From Asterias rubens (taxonomy: Eukaryota; Echinodermata; Asteroidea; Forcipulatida; Asteriidae), in NCBI RefSeq assembly GCF_902459465.1, contig NC_047083.1:10035526-10099525 (forward strand): DNA of 64,000 bases. Reading direction: 5' to 3'. The translations under genes and the position numbers were made by a program. This document shows positions 1 through 11,923 of the stretch, in pieces; the stretch's first letter is position 1, and every line of letters begins with the position of its first letter. The notes beneath the pieces were generated by a model. That model had not been told where the DNA came from, ran no database searches, and saw only the letters and a program-made list of their open reading frames with translations.

Positions 1-50
1 TGTAAGTTTTATGTAAATCTGTAATCTGAGCAATTCTGTAATGTTCCTAA

Positions 51-409
51 ACGCCCTGGACACAATTGGTAAGTCATCAAAATAATTGTTAGCATAAAAA
101 CTTACTTTTTAATGAGCAATAGTATGAGACATGGTGAGAAACGGCTCCCTCTGAAGTAGGTAGTTTATGAGAAAGAAGTAATTTCTCACTAAAACATTTG
201 AATTGAAATCAAGACCTCGGCTAAGGTCTCAAAATCAAAGATCTGAAAGCACACAACTTGTGAGGCAAGTGTTTTTTTTTCTTCCATTACTCTCTCGCAA
301 CTTCGACGACCAATTGGGTTGCAATTTTACAGGTTTGCTATTTTATGTTTAGATACACAAGTGAGAAGACTGGTCTTTGACAAAAACCAAGTGTGTCCAG
401 TACCTTTAA
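51..409. mobile_element. TTAA MITE (family 1)
   Basis: Diverged copy of the most frequent repeat here. Ends resemble CTGGACAC..TTGGTAA and its inverse GTGTCCAGTACCTTTAA, with a central GACCTCGGCTAAGGTCTC hairpin. Confidence 0.75.
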
Positions 410-744
410 ATGTGATGATAACAATAAAATAAACAATTCACATTATTTTAGCTCTTATGGCATTTTCATAATTGCTTACAGCTTTTCCAATAATAAAGGG
501 AATCTTATTTACAAAGCAAATATGGCAAATATACAATAGTTAGCTTTACTACATTTTGATGAGTAATGATTTTAAAAGCAACTCGTTGCATGCAATGTTA
601 AACTTCATAGATTGCTTCTCTTATCAAAAGGAAAAGGTTGCACTACTTAATGAACAACCCCATAATGTAACAATCAACCCTTTGCATGCTTCTATTTCTT
701 GCAAATACTAGTTCCTGCCCTATGGAATGTTTTTACAAAACCAC

Positions 745-1132
745 TTAAAGCCAGTGGACACTATTGGTAATTGTCAAAGACTAGCCTTCACAGTTGGTGT
801 ATCTCAACATATGCATAAAATAACAAACCTGTGAAAATTTGAGCTCAATCGGACATCAAACTTGTGAGATAATAATGAAAGAAAAAACACCCTTGTCACA
901 CGGAAGTTCTGTGCCTTTAGATGGTTTTATTCGAGACCTCAAGTTCTAAACTTAAGGTCTTGAAATCAAATTCATGGAAAATTAGATCTTTCTCGAAAAC
1001 TATGGCATATCAGAGGGAGTTGTTTCTCACAATGTTTTATACCATCAACCTCTCCCCATTACTCGTCATCAAGAAAGGTTTTATGCTAATAATTATTTTG
1101 AGTAATTAACGATAGTGTCCACTGCTTTTAAA
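745..1132. mobile_element. TTAA MITE (family 1)
   Basis: 388 bp flanked by TTAA. Inverted ends are AGTGGACACTATTGGTAATT and AATTAACGATAGTGTCCACT. No coding capacity. Confidence 0.85.
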
Positions 1133-1411
1133 ATAGACAAGCCTGTACTCAAGATATTTTTTCTCAAAACGACATTTTACTGCAAAATGCAAAACAAATA
1201 AAAAATTACAGAGTTGATTTGCAGCCAAGTATTACAGATTTGATCCACTCAATGTCATAATATTGAGAATAGAAATTGAGTGGTTATTAGCACTTTTTTT
1301 TACTGAAAAATCAGTTTGCATAATTTTGTGATTTAATTTGATTGACATATTGTGATGGTCAGTTTAATCCATGAGACAGTATTTGACCAGTATCATCATA
1401 ATTAGATAACA

Positions 1412-2025
1412 TTACACCTTGTTATAAATCTTCACTGATTTGTAGTCAGCCACTGCAAGCTGCTGACCATCTGATGTCAATGAGATTCCCATTGGGTCAT
1501 ACAGACCCTGAGCAATACAGCTGAGAAATCTCCCCTGAGTGTCATACTGATGAATATGACCAGTGCCTTCCCCATTGCTCACTGCAATGTAGATAGCTGA
1601 GCTGTCACAGCATACACCTTTGCAGTATTCAACTTGTTGACTATCAATCTTTGGATTGATGCTGAATAATAAAGTACCAGTGACTTCAACTATGTCTACT
1701 TGTTTCCCCCAACCACTGACTACAACTCTGTCCTTGTTGTCAATGGCCAAGTAGTAAGGTATAGTCTGAACTGAAACAGTGTCAATGAGTGAACCATCAC
1801 TGGATCTGTGTTTAGTTATAACTGACCTCACTATATCCCCCACAATGATTGATGTATCCTTCATGATTGCTACACTGTAGAGGTCTACTGATGTCTTGCC
1901 CACTTCACTATGAGGCACTGTGTGGAATTCAAACATCTTGGTGCCATTCCTATTGTACATCTTGACAGAGTTGGTCCAATCTACAACCACTAACTGATTC
2001 TGGAATGCAGCAACAGAGCAAGGGT
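1412..2025 (-). CDS. TRIM gene, coding exon 2 (rest of NHL-like propeller)
   Basis: The acceptor is a T-rich tract ending in CAG at 2026. The exon encodes about 203 residues of repeated beta-propeller blades and ends at a stop at 1412. An ATG at 2059 in the same frame lies inside the intron and is not the start. I could not place a convincing polyadenylation signal below 1412. Confidence 0.88.
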
Positions 2026-4005
2026 CTGGAAAACAAAAGAACAAATGGATAGGACCCAATATAATGAATGATGATTCATTTGCAACTTACAATGTACTTT
2101 ACATTATTTTGTTTTTTGTACAAATACAAACTTTTTTTTAAAAAATGTTTCCTGTGTTGTAAAAGCTCTTTGAAAGTTGCTTCCAATTCAACTGTATACA
2201 GTCTGACAGTATAACATTGTACTGAATTCATTCTTTTTAACTTTTTACCTTTTTTCCCAGATTTTACCTAAATTGCATTTCTTATTGATATTTATTTTAA
2301 TCATTTTGTATAAACTTCCTTTGTTGGTGTTGGATAGAGGAATGTCAATTATTGAGAATGACAGCAGTAGAGTGGCTTAGTGATCATGCAGCTGATGAAT
2401 GTAGTCCTAATCTACAAGGTACAGTGAAATAGCAACAACCATTCAATTTTATGACATACAGTTTGACTACCATCCATGGAAACCTTGTATTGATCACAAC
2501 CAATGCTGTGATGTTTAAACATTTTAATGGTTGACTTGAGTGGAGAACTGCAAACAATGTTTGGTAAATATTCTCAGATTTGTTTGTGGTATTGGATTGG
2601 AATAAATCCTTAATTTAATGGAATACTCTTTGACTGTCAACCTAAAAACTAATCATTCAAGAGTACTTTTTGCGAAGTTTTATCTGAGATTTACAACAAT
2701 ACCTCCGACTAAAAGATTTGTAAGGAACTTACAGCTTGATAGTGGGATAGATTTCTTCTGGCGTCCCTTCGTGTCGTAGATTACCACTCTGCTATTCCCA
2801 AAGTCTGCCACTGCCATCTCATCCCCAGGTACAGAGGCATCAATGTTCACAGCCAATATGATTCCTTCACCATACTCCAAACTAAGCTCCCACTTTGGCT
2901 CCTTCATAATCAGGTTACCCAGGGAGATGTCACAAACTCCTGGGGTGAATCCCAGATCGTCCAGGGTCAAATCTATCTTAGGTTGATTTTGATCTCCAAG
3001 TAATTTCAAGTCCTTACTGATTGTTGGATAGCTTGCAAGGAAGTCAGGCACTGATGAATTCTTGCTGATGTCTTTGGCAGTCTGCAGTGAATGATTTATT
3101 TGCTGTGAGTTTAGACGCACTGTTTGCTCAAATTCCTCCAATTTCTTGTTCTGATCTTTAAGGATAGTTTTTATTTCATCCATGATGCGACTCTCTTGAG
3201 CTGTTACCTCAGCCCTGATCTCATCCGCTCTGTTCTTCACCTCTGCCATGGTTCTCTTAGCTGCAATGTTGAGGTTGTCTTTCATTGTTGAGGCAGTTGC
3301 TTGAGATTGATCAAGCTTCTTCAGGGTTTCTTCAAGGGGAGTAAAGAGTTGAGCCAATGACTGTTTGTATGTGGATGAGGCTTGGTTGCAGTCAATATAC
3401 TCATGTTGTGGATTACGGTGATCGATGACAGTACAAGCTTGGCAAATCATCATATTACATGTTTTGCAATAAAACCACATCACTTCACCTTCATGAGTTT
3501 GGCATTCTGGATGACGCTTTGGTTTTGTCTTTTTCATTGCAATCTTTCCATCACTAATATCTTTCAATGTCGCTACTGTATGGCTTGCCGTTGCTGGAAT
3601 TTGATGGTGTATTTCATTGCAGTTTGCACAGATGATCATGAGGCAGTCACAACAGAAATACGTTGCTTCATTTTTCTCCTTGCATAATTTACAGACCAAC
3701 TTGCTGTTTGCAGATAAGCTGACCTGCTCCAGTTGACCTGCAAGACCAGTTAAAATGAAGTTACTCTTGAAATCTTCAACACCCGTCTCAGGAAGTTGTG
3801 TCTCCTTTCGACACAAAGGACAAATAAGCATCTTTGCATCTTTGTAGTTGGTAGTCTGATATTCAAGTAAGCAGTGTTTACAGAAGCTGTGAAGACAGTC
3901 TAGTAGTTTGGGTTCTGTGTACTCCTCTTGACAAATACTGCACTCCAGATAATCCTTTCTGATTTTCTCTAGAGCTGAACCTTGTGATGGTTTAGAATAT
4001 GCCAT
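1412..4005 (-). CDS. RBCC-NHL (TRIM-type) E3 ubiquitin ligase, 2 coding exons
   Basis: Predicted 628-aa tripartite-motif ubiquitin ligase. Coding exons are 4005-2733 and 2025-1412. They join GT-AG in phase 1 (one base plus two give a Tyr codon). Seen in order: a C3HC4 RING (Cys22, Cys25, Cys37, His39, Cys42, Cys45, Cys62, Cys65), B-box 1 (about 105-142), B-box 2 (about 168-201), a Glu/Lys/Gln-rich coiled coil (about 212-310), and a C-terminal propeller with NHL-like blades running from about residue 370 across the splice junction to the end. There is no filamin domain, so it resembles TRIM56-like or invertebrate RBCC-NHL proteins more than TRIM2/3/71. The family ubiquitinates protein or RNP targets bound by the propeller; the target cannot be read here. 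An acceptor-like AG ends 6 bp before the ATG, so a 5' UTR intron is likely. The family is large in echinoderms, so orthology is not assigned. Confidence 0.9.
2733..4005 (-). CDS. TRIM gene, coding exon 1 (RING, B-boxes, coiled coil)
   Basis: The ATG is at 4005-4003 and 424 codons plus one base end at the donor GTAAGT (2732). The frame stays open for 17 codons past the donor, so a naive ORF overruns the splice site. A pyrimidine-rich acceptor ending at 4012 suggests transcription starts upstream of a non-coding exon. Confidence 0.9.
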
Positions 4006-4120
4006 TTTGATCTGAATTAAAAAAAAAGCACAATTAACAAACTAATTAATCAAATATTATAAAGAGTCTGACTAGTCACTCGGTAAATTGTAAATGATAT
4101 GGGTTGAACAAAAAAAAAAT

Positions 4121-4193
4121 GGGCTAAAGTGGGACTCGAACCAGCGACCTTCGAAGTAGCGTGCCGGCGCTCTACCAACTGCACTATCTAGCC
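4121..4193 (-). repeat. tRNA-like sequence, left member of an inverted pair
   Basis: Minus strand reads as a 73-nt tRNA shape: acceptor arms GGCTAGA and TTTAGCC pair over 7 bp, box A is TAGTGCAGTTGG and box B is GGTTCGAGTCC. The anticodon stem does not pair properly, so this is more likely a tRNA-derived repeat or pseudogene than a working tRNA. Confidence 0.55.
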
Positions 4194-4216
4194 AACAGAG
4201 AGAGACAAACAACAAT

Positions 4217-4289
4217 GGCTTATAGCTCAGTTGGTAGAGCGCCAGCACATATTATCTGGAGGCCGTTGGTTCAAGTCCCACTCAAGTAG
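4217..4289 (+). repeat. tRNA-like sequence, right member of an inverted pair
   Basis: Plus strand has box A TAGCTCAGTTGG and box B GGTTCAAGTCC with a CCAG/CTGG anticodon-arm stem, but the acceptor ends do not pair. It is 23 bp from the left member and divergently oriented. Confidence 0.5.
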
Positions 4290-5247
4290 CTGTTGCTATT
4301 CTACATCAAATTAAACCATGCATCATACATTAGATGGGAATGTAATGAAGCATTAACATTCTAAGTAAGACTGTAGATTTCTTTGATGTAGCATTTTGCA
4401 ATCAGCTTTTAAGCAACCATAAGCATACATTTAGTCAGCTAACAAAAATAATTTAATACTAATTGGATTTGGAACTCTTTGGTTCAGCACTGAATATTGG
4501 GGATGCCAAATGTTATAATAATATGAACTATGGAAATCAAGTCTTTCTGATTAAATGGTTGAGAACACTAAGGTGCAATTATTTTACAATATTTTGTTAC
4601 AAATAAGCGGATCTGCTGCACTTTTCTTGAAAATAGCTATTTTTGTCTAGCAGTTTAAGCATAAAAATAATTTATGTCTCACTGAGATTATTTTTGTGAC
4701 TTTGTTTTACTATAATAAGTATAATTTCTCAAAAACTACACATCCTCAGCAAGCTTAAAATTATGTACTGCACAAATTAAGTGGTATTGGTATACAATCT
4801 TAGGCCTGTTTTAAATAAGCTGGCAAAGTGTTTTAGCAAAAATTAATCAGTTTGTGATCTGTACTCACCTAAGCACTTAGTACTGTTGGAAAAGATGTCC
4901 AAGATACGTCTGCAATCCTGTCAGAATGTTCACTGAGTTAACAGCAGTCTCTTATTTCCTGGTAGAACGCAGGATTATGTCGCAACAAATACAGTCACAA
5001 AAACACCTACGTAGCAAGTTTGTATTATGTACTTTGCAGGGTGTGTCCACAGTTGCTGGATCAATGTACAACTCACAACGTACTGCAGTACTGTATGTTG
5101 ACAATGAACTTCAGTGTCAAGTGTTCTAGCGATACTGTTTGTTGTCATGGTTGTCGGGGGCTGTTATCAGTGAACTTGGCAGTGTACATGAGTGCACAAT
5201 ACGATACATACATAGAAATAAGGCTATTGTTACTATAAAAGGTCTGG

Positions 5248-5497
5248 ACTCAATTGCATAGAGCTGCTAAGCACAAAAATTTGCTTTAATAGCATAAAAT
5301 GTCTTCCTTGGTAAAAACAGGATTACCAACCAAATTTCCACTTGTTGCATATTGCTTGATACCGGTATTCAGCTGTTGTTTGCTAAATCCTGAAAATCAC
5401 GTGAAAATTTGGTTGGTAATCCTGTATTTAACAAGGAAGAAAGTTCATGCTAAGCAAATTTTTGTGCTTACAGGCTTTACTGAAATTGGGCCCTGTT
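5248..5497. mobile_element. MITE family 2 (CCCAATTTCATAGAGCTGCT ends)
   Basis: About 250-bp foldback: CATAGAGCTGCTAAGCACAA at the left and its inverse at the right, ending AAATTGGGCCCTG. An internal pair (GGATTACCAACCAAATTTCC and inverse) completes the palindrome. Confidence 0.8.
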
Positions 5498-6654
5498 TGC
5501 TACGGGAAATATAACAGTACACAGGTGCACTTTCGCATTTTATTTCAAGTCAGATTATAAAACCATGACTTGTCTCAAATCATTTTGTGATGAAATCACA
5601 GCAACTAAAATAAAAATGTACACCAGAGTTCTTCTTCGCCCAATTGCAATTGGTGCTAAGCACAAGTTCGTTTCATGCTACATGTAGAGTCCCATAGCAA
5701 ATTGTGCTAAGCAAAATCTCACGTTAAACTAGAGTCACATTAGACTGGGCCCCTGTCTTTATGGAATTATGACGTTCGTTCGATACTTTTATCATCAATC
5801 AATATCAATAAATATAATCAAGCATCGATTTAGTTTATTTGTTATTAATTATTTAAATAGCCCTACATTTTAATTTACAATGTATGTATAAATAAACAAA
5901 ATAGCATTCACTCATGAACAAATCAGGGTCCGAATTTCAGTAAAATGGTCCATGTGATGCCAAAAGCTTGTAAAAAAAAAGGTTTTGGCAGTAACAAATT
6001 TGCGCAAGGCTTTAACTTTGCGTGGAACATCTGGTGCGCAGGATCAAACTTGCGTGCACAAATTTCAAGAGAGCCATCAAGTTTGCGCGCTCAGCGGAGA
6101 CTGAAGCTTGCGCGAGATTTGAAGTTTGCGCTCAATATCAACAACAAAAATCATGAAAAAAAAACAAGTCAATCAAATCATCATCTATCTGGAGACGAGT
6201 CATTTCGACAATCATTGTCAGAAGAATCACAATAACTTTAAAAAACACCTTACCTGCATCTTTTTGTCGTTCATGATATGTATACACACATCCAGCTGTA
6301 CAATTTCTCTGATGGCGAGTCATTTTTGGGTCCAATATTCACCCTGTGTGTGCTGATTTGTTGTGTCGTTTTGACCGTCACCCTACGTACACAATCAAAT
6401 ACGAGTTGTACTTGTACCCTCGAAGGGGATATACACATATTTTCTGCATATACACATGAGCACCATACTACTCGGAAACGAGTTTGCTAATCAAATTCAC
6501 GTCTTAAACGAGATTTAAATTTTTGATTAAAATTCACATTTTAAGAAAGATTACTAATTGAGGAATTTTGTCATAGTAAATTAATTATTTAAAATCAGTA
6601 TTATTAGTTAGAATAAAAGAGGAAATAAATTGTATCTTTTTTATGTCTGCAGAT

Positions 6655-6760
6655 TTTGGTTTGTGTTTCTCGCGACTGCTGAGAATGTAGTTTGGGATAG
6701 TCACATGTGTTAATTTCCAAGATGGCGGCCTCCATGATCAAGTTTCAACACAACTCCACA
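6655..6760 (+). promoter_or_regulatory. Housekeeping-type promoter motifs, probable displaced POLR1F promoter
   Basis: Within 65 bp there are a TCTCGCGA box (6668-6675), a near-match to the ZNF143/THAP11 site on the minus strand (6678-6697, AACTACATTCTCAGC) and AAGATGGCGGC (6719-6729), the YY1 initiator-type motif usually close to transcription starts. No gene follows directly: the 10.8-kb element begins at 6773. Without that element the motifs would lie about 150 bp before the POLR1F ATG. The motifs are seen; the assignment is inference. Confidence 0.55.
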
Positions 6761-6764
6761 TGGC

Positions 6765-6772
6765 AAAGAAAC
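6765..6772. repeat. Left 8-bp target-site duplication
   Basis: AAAGAAAC directly abuts the left inverted repeat; the right partner AAAGAACC is at 17612-17619. Seven of eight bases agree. Confidence 0.6.
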
Positions 6773-6949
6773 ACCAGGCTGAAGTGAGCACCATGTTTGG
6801 GCCCAACACCAAATCGGGCCCAGCACCGAAATTATCCTCAGCACCGAAATAATAAAATTCCGCAAACGACCGTCATTACAAGTCGAAACCATCAGGGATG
6901 CATTATCAACACAAAGACGGTTCTTGCTACATGTATAGGTGTACCAGGG

Positions 6950-8960
6950 GTTGTGTCACCTTTAAATTATGAAATTGCGAAATTTTTCTTCGGATATCTG
7001 TTTGATAAATCCCTGACAATATCCCCTGGGCGGAAAAATAATCTCAGATTACTTATTAGCTCAGCCCAACTAATTAAAGATTGACTCTAATTAGAAGCGT
7101 TTATAGCCAAACAAAGTACTAAGTGCGGGTGACGAACATAACTTTGACGAAATTTGTGTCACCTTTAAAGTAGGAAATTTTAATATTTTCTTTCATAGAT
7201 ATGTTTGTTATAACCCTGACCATATCTCCTGGGCGGAAAAATAATCTCAGATAACTAATTAGCTCAGCCCAACTAATTAAACATTGTCTCAAATTAGCGC
7301 GTTATAGCCAAATTAGGTACAAAGTGCGGGTAACATACCTAACTTTGACGAAATGTGTGTCACCTTTAATTTATGATATTTTAAGTTTTTTCTTTCATAG
7401 ATATGTTTTCTACATCCCTGACCATATCTCTTAGTCGGAAAAATAATCTCAGATCACTAATTAGCTCAGCCCAACTAATTAAACATTGTCTCAAATTAGC
7501 ATGTGTATAGCCACTTAATGTACGTACAACGTGCGGGTAACATACCTAACTTTGACGAAGTTTGTGTCACCTTTAATTTATGAAATTTTATTATTTTCTT
7601 TCATACATATCTTTAATACATCCCTGACCACATCTCCTAGGCGGAAAAATAATCTCAGATCACTAATTAGCTCAGCCCAACTAATTAAACATTGTCTCAA
7701 ATTAGCGCGTGTATATAGCCTATAATGTACAAAGTTCGGGTACATACCTAACTTTGACGAAATTTGTGTCACCTTTAATTTATGAAATTTTAATATTTTC
7801 TTTTATACATATCTTTAATACATCCCTGACCACATCTCCTAGGCGGAAAAATAATCTCAGATCACTAATTAGCTCAGCCCAACTAATTAAAGATTGTCTT
7901 AAATTAGCGCTTGTATAAAGCCACATAGTGTATACAAAGTGCGTGTATAGACATACCTAACTTTGACGAAATTTGTGTCACCTTTAATTTATGAAATTTT
8001 AATATTTTTTTTCATAGATGTGTTTGTTACATCCCTGACCATATCTCCTAGGCGGAAAAATAATCTCAGATCACTAATCAGCTCAGCCCAACTAATTAAA
8101 CATTGTCTCAAATTAGCGTGTGTATAATAGCCACATAGTGTATACAAAGTGCGTGTATAGACATACCTAACTTTGACGAAATTTGTGTCACCTTTAATTT
8201 ATGAAATTTTAATATTTTCTTTCATAGATATGTTTGTTACATCCCTGACCACATCTCCTCGGCGGAAAAATAATCTCATATTACTAATTAGCTCAGCCCA
8301 ACTAATTAAAGATTGTCTCAAATTAGCGCTTGTATATAGCCACATGGTGTATACAGAGTGCGTGTATAATAGACATACCTAACTTTAACGAAATTTGTGT
8401 CACTTTTAATTTATGAAATTTTGATATTTTCTTTCATAGATATGTTTGTTACATCTTTGACCATATATCATGGGCGGAAAAATAATCTCAGATTACTAAT
8501 TAGCTCAGCCCAACTAATTAAAGATTGTCTCAATTTAGCATGTATATAGCCTATAATGTACGTACAAAGTGCGTGTATAGACATACCTAACTTTAACGAA
8601 ATTTGTGTCACTTTTAATTTATGAAATTTTGATATTTTCTTTCATAGATATGTTTGTTACATCCCTGACCACGTCTCCTAGGCGGAAAAATAATCTCAGA
8701 TCACTAATTAGCTCAGCCCAACTAATTAAACATTGTCTCAAATTAGCGCGTGTATAATAGCCACATAGTGTATACAAAGTGCGTGTATAGACATACCTAA
8801 CTTTAACGAAATTTGTGTCACCTTTAATTTATGAAATTTTGATATTTTCTTTCGTAGATATGTTTGTTACATCCCTGACCATATCTCCTAGGCGGAAAAA
8901 TAATCTCAGATAACTAACTAGCTCAGCCCAACTTATTAAAGATTGTCTCTAATAAGCGCG
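6950..8960 (+). repeat. Left arm: about 10 tandem copies of a ~205-bp unit
   Basis: Each unit contains TTTGACGAAATTTGTGTCAC, then a TTCTTTCATAGATATG stretch, GGCGGAAAAATAATCTCAG and AGCTCAGCCCAACTAATTA. Spacing between units is 200-215 bp. The repeated 60-70-codon ORFs in it are by-products of the unit and not genes. The outermost unit is the most diverged. Confidence 0.9.
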
Positions 8961-9013
8961 TGGTTCTTGATAATTTTACCGAGACGAAATAGAGGTAAAT
9001 TATCAAGAACCAG
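8960..9013. repeat. Hairpin at the inner edge of the left arm
   Basis: GGTTCTTGATAATTTTACC is followed after 12 bp by its near-perfect inverse GGTAAATTATCAAGAACC. It marks the junction between the satellite arm and the central segment. Confidence 0.75.
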
Positions 9014-9848
9014 GCCTCGGCGGGTTTAAACCACTAGTTGAAAACCGATTCAACACACTTTGGTTCCCATTTATAAATACCTTTTTGGTTAAAAGGCGTA
9101 ATAAAGTAAGAAACTCTGTCAAACTTATCGTTTCCGAGTGCTTGAGCTATGTATGTTTCTACCGCCATGGTGTACCGTTCGGTAGTACATACATGCACAT
9201 GTACGATGTCCGCACGCGTGTGTTTTCCGGTTCCGTTCGTGCGCATGCGCGTATAGTCTTGGTGCATGTTCGCTGGTTTTCCTTTCACACACAGCGCGGC
9301 CAACTCATCGACAGCGCCTGCATCGCCCGTAACCAGAAACGTCTTCCAACAAGACTAGCGCGGAGTCTCCGGTTGTAAACACTGGTCATTATCAACTGGT
9401 CATTATCAACGGTTTAAACACCCCCACGTGACGCGCTCTCCACCAATATGAATAGCGAAACTGTCTGAGGTTTTTATGAATTAAAGTTTAACCTCTGGTT
9501 TGAACCAGAAACTAAGTTTAAACGTAAGACTCAACTATTGCGATTTTCTGTTATTCCCAGCAGCGCCCTCTTTCGTTGGACCAAAGAGAGCGCTGTTTGG
9601 ATTTCCCCCAAAAGTTCGCGCCACATCCTTTTTACAAATTAATTTAATTTGATTCCCGATGACGTTATTATGACGAAATGAGGTCTGTGGTGTAGTGATA
9701 CTAAGGTTCAACTACCTGTTGAGTTTCGTTGTTAAAATCAATCTCAATCGTGAGTTATTCTGAAGATAAGCTCGAAAGTTTTGTTTTTGTTTTTGAAAAA
9801 AAACAAAAAAAAAACGAAGGCAAACTTTCTATCTAAATCTATCTATAC
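9014..9848. other. Central spacer of the foldback-like element, no gene
   Basis: Moderately CG-rich sequence with alternating purine-pyrimidine (GTGCGCATGCGCGTAT), two copies of TGGTCATTATCAAC and GGTTTAAAC near each end. Short ORFs on both strands (9034-9303, 9085-9378) show no recognisable motif. AGCGCCCTCTTTCGTTGG at 9562-9579 is CTCF-like. Confidence 0.5.
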
Positions 9849-10100
9849 TGGGTGCGTTCGTTAAGCTTCCCTGTGTCGACCCAGTCTGCACCGATACGTT
9901 CGAAAAGCTTTGACGGGGCTCTCCCGGGTCAGCCCCAGTGCCCTGCTTGTGGAGTGGGTCACTTGGGGGTGACCTGAGGTGCATGCCGTCACCACGAGAG
10001 GGCGAGTGTGATCGTCGTTCGGTTAGGTCTTATCATCCCTAGGGGCCCACCCGAGTGAGCACTGCGGGGTCGACCCATGGAAGCTTATCGAACGCACCCA
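9849..10100. mobile_element. MITE with TGGGTGCGTTCG inverted ends (hAT-like), copy 1
   Basis: 252 bp starting TGGGTGCGTTCG and ending CGAACGCACCCA, with inner matching AAGCTTCC and GGGTCGACCC boxes. It is CG-rich and has no coding capacity. Related copies lie at 10109-10283 and 35621-35879. Confidence 0.75.
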
Positions 10101-10108
10101 CTATTATA

Positions 10109-10283
10109 GCTTTGACGTCATTCCAGGGGCTCAGGTGGTCAGCCCCCAGTGCCCTGCTTGTTGAGTGGGTTATTTGGGGGCTGGCCTCAAGTGCATGACG
10201 TCACAACGAAAGCGGTGAGTGATCGTAGAGTGAGTGAGCACCGCGGGGTAGACCCAGGGAAGCTACTAAATCGAACGCACCCA
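10109..10283. mobile_element. Partial copy of the TGGGTGCGTTCG MITE
   Basis: Begins inside the element (GCTTTGACGTCATTCCAGGG) and keeps only the right end CGAACGCACCCA. It sits 9 bp from copy 1, so the two probably arose by nested or tandem insertion with loss of one end. Confidence 0.7.
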
Positions 10284-10310
10284 TTAATTCCCTAACCTGC
10301 GCCATCTTGG

Positions 10311-11923
10311 ATAATAATAATACAACCGTATTTATAGAGCGCTTTTTCCAAAGGATACAAAGCGCTAGGGATAATGCAACCAAAAACCCACAAGAGAAAA
10401 AAGAATAGCAAGCAAAAATACAAAAAGTGACAGAATCAAAAACACATTAGATGGAACGATTAAACAAAATGTGTTTTTTAAAAGTCGTTTAAACTGTTAT
10501 ACAGAAGAAGCGTTCCGGATATTTGTTGGGAGTGATTTCCAGATGCGGGGACCAGCGATGGAGAATGCACGGTCTCCAAACTTCATTGAGGATCGAGGTA
10601 CCACCAGATTGGATTGAGATCGAAGACCTTCACGCTTTGGTTTGCTGAGGAGATCTAATGTGTCTGAAATGTAAAATGGGAACGTATTGGATACAGTTTT
10701 GAACATGTTCAGTGCCGTCTTAAAATTGATCCGCTGGTCGACGGGAAGCCAATGTAGATCCGTGAGCAGAGGTCTGGCATGGGAATATTTTGGCGTGAGA
10801 GTACCAGTGCACGACCAACAGAATGACAGGTGTGTCGTAGTCCAGTATTTGCGGATCATTAGTGATGTTGCGTATGTGATAGTTAACGGACCTGCACACA
10901 CCATTTACATGTTCACTCATTGGCATGGAGTTGTCAAAAGTTACTCCCAGGTTCCGAACGGATGAGACAGGATTGATGGTTGTGTTACCTATGGTGAGGG
11001 TTTAGTAGCTCAAGACGTTTGTATTGATATGGTGATGATGCTATGAAAAACTCTGTTTTGTTTTCATGCAGCATGAGTTTGTTTGCAAGCATCCAGGTTT
11101 GGACATCCTGGATATAGTAAGATAGCCTAAACAAGCAGCACTCAGCATCACACGGGATGGCATGATCAAAATCTAGGTAGCTTTGAATGTAATCAGCGTA
11201 CATGTGGTAGTTGACTCCATGCCGATGAAGGATGTCCCCTATAGGAAAAACGTACATGGTGAATTTACGAAGGCCGAAAACAGATCCTTGAGGGACACTG
11301 AACTCAAGGTGATGGACATCAGAGTTGGCACTTGCAGCATGGACCCAACGTGTTCTTCTTGTAAAGTAGGACGAGAACCACTGTAGAGAAAACGGCTCTG
11401 CTGCTGACTATTATGCGAAGGATGTCGTTGTGTACCCTGAACAGAGCTGTCTCGGTGCTGTGACCAACTCTGTATGCTGACTGCAATGGGTCGAGTAGCT
11501 TGTGGTCGTCCAGGTATTGGGTGATTCGGGAGCAGACTACCGTTTCAATGACTTTGGACAGGTAGCGGATGTTAGAAACTGAGCCATAGTTCTTGAGATC
11601 TTCTTTGTCCATTGAAGGCTTTTTCAAGATTGGTGTTACTATTGCACCCCCAGACTCTCTGGAAAGACACCTGACTGTAAGGATGCATAAACAATTTCAG
11701 TCAGCTTGGGAAGGAGTGTCATGATGTGACGCTTGAGTATTGAAGTGGGAATTGGATCCAGCTGGCATGATCTGTTGGTAGATCGCTGAACAATCTTCAA
11801 AAATTGTTCAGAAGTGACATAATGAAAATCCGACAACTGGCAATCTGTAGACGGCAAGGTAACCGACAACTGCTGATCGACATGTTGATCAGCAATAAAC
11901 AAACGAATGTTCTTTACCTTCTC
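10311..11923 (-). mobile_element. CR1-like non-LTR retrotransposon, dead 3' part
   Basis: Minus-strand fragments match CR1-type reverse transcriptase: SCQLDPIPTSILKRHIMTLL, KPSMDKEDLKNYGSVSN, LDPLQSAYRVGHSTETALF, HMYADYIQSYL and, at the end, FGDRAFSIAGPRIWKSLP. The catalytic FADD/YADD box is YADY, and the motif A region after HNDILR is deleted. Frames shift several times. The element ends near 10311 in a TAATAATAAT-type tail after a GCGCTCTATAAATACGG stem typical of these LINEs. Confidence 0.85.

Noticed and set aside
3382..3687. 101-aa plus-strand ORF
   Set aside because: Antisense shadow of the TRIM B-box exon.
4121..4289. Functional tRNA genes
   Set aside because: Box A and B are good but the anticodon stem (left) or acceptor stem (right) does not pair; called tRNA-like repeats instead.
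6126..6356. Small ORFs on both strands near 6.1-6.5 kb
   Set aside because: No motif, overlapping open frames on both strands, AT-rich context.
7531..8382. Several ORFs of 60-70 codons in the left satellite arm
   Set aside because: The same peptide recurs with each ~205-bp unit, also in the opposite arm; it follows from repeat structure.
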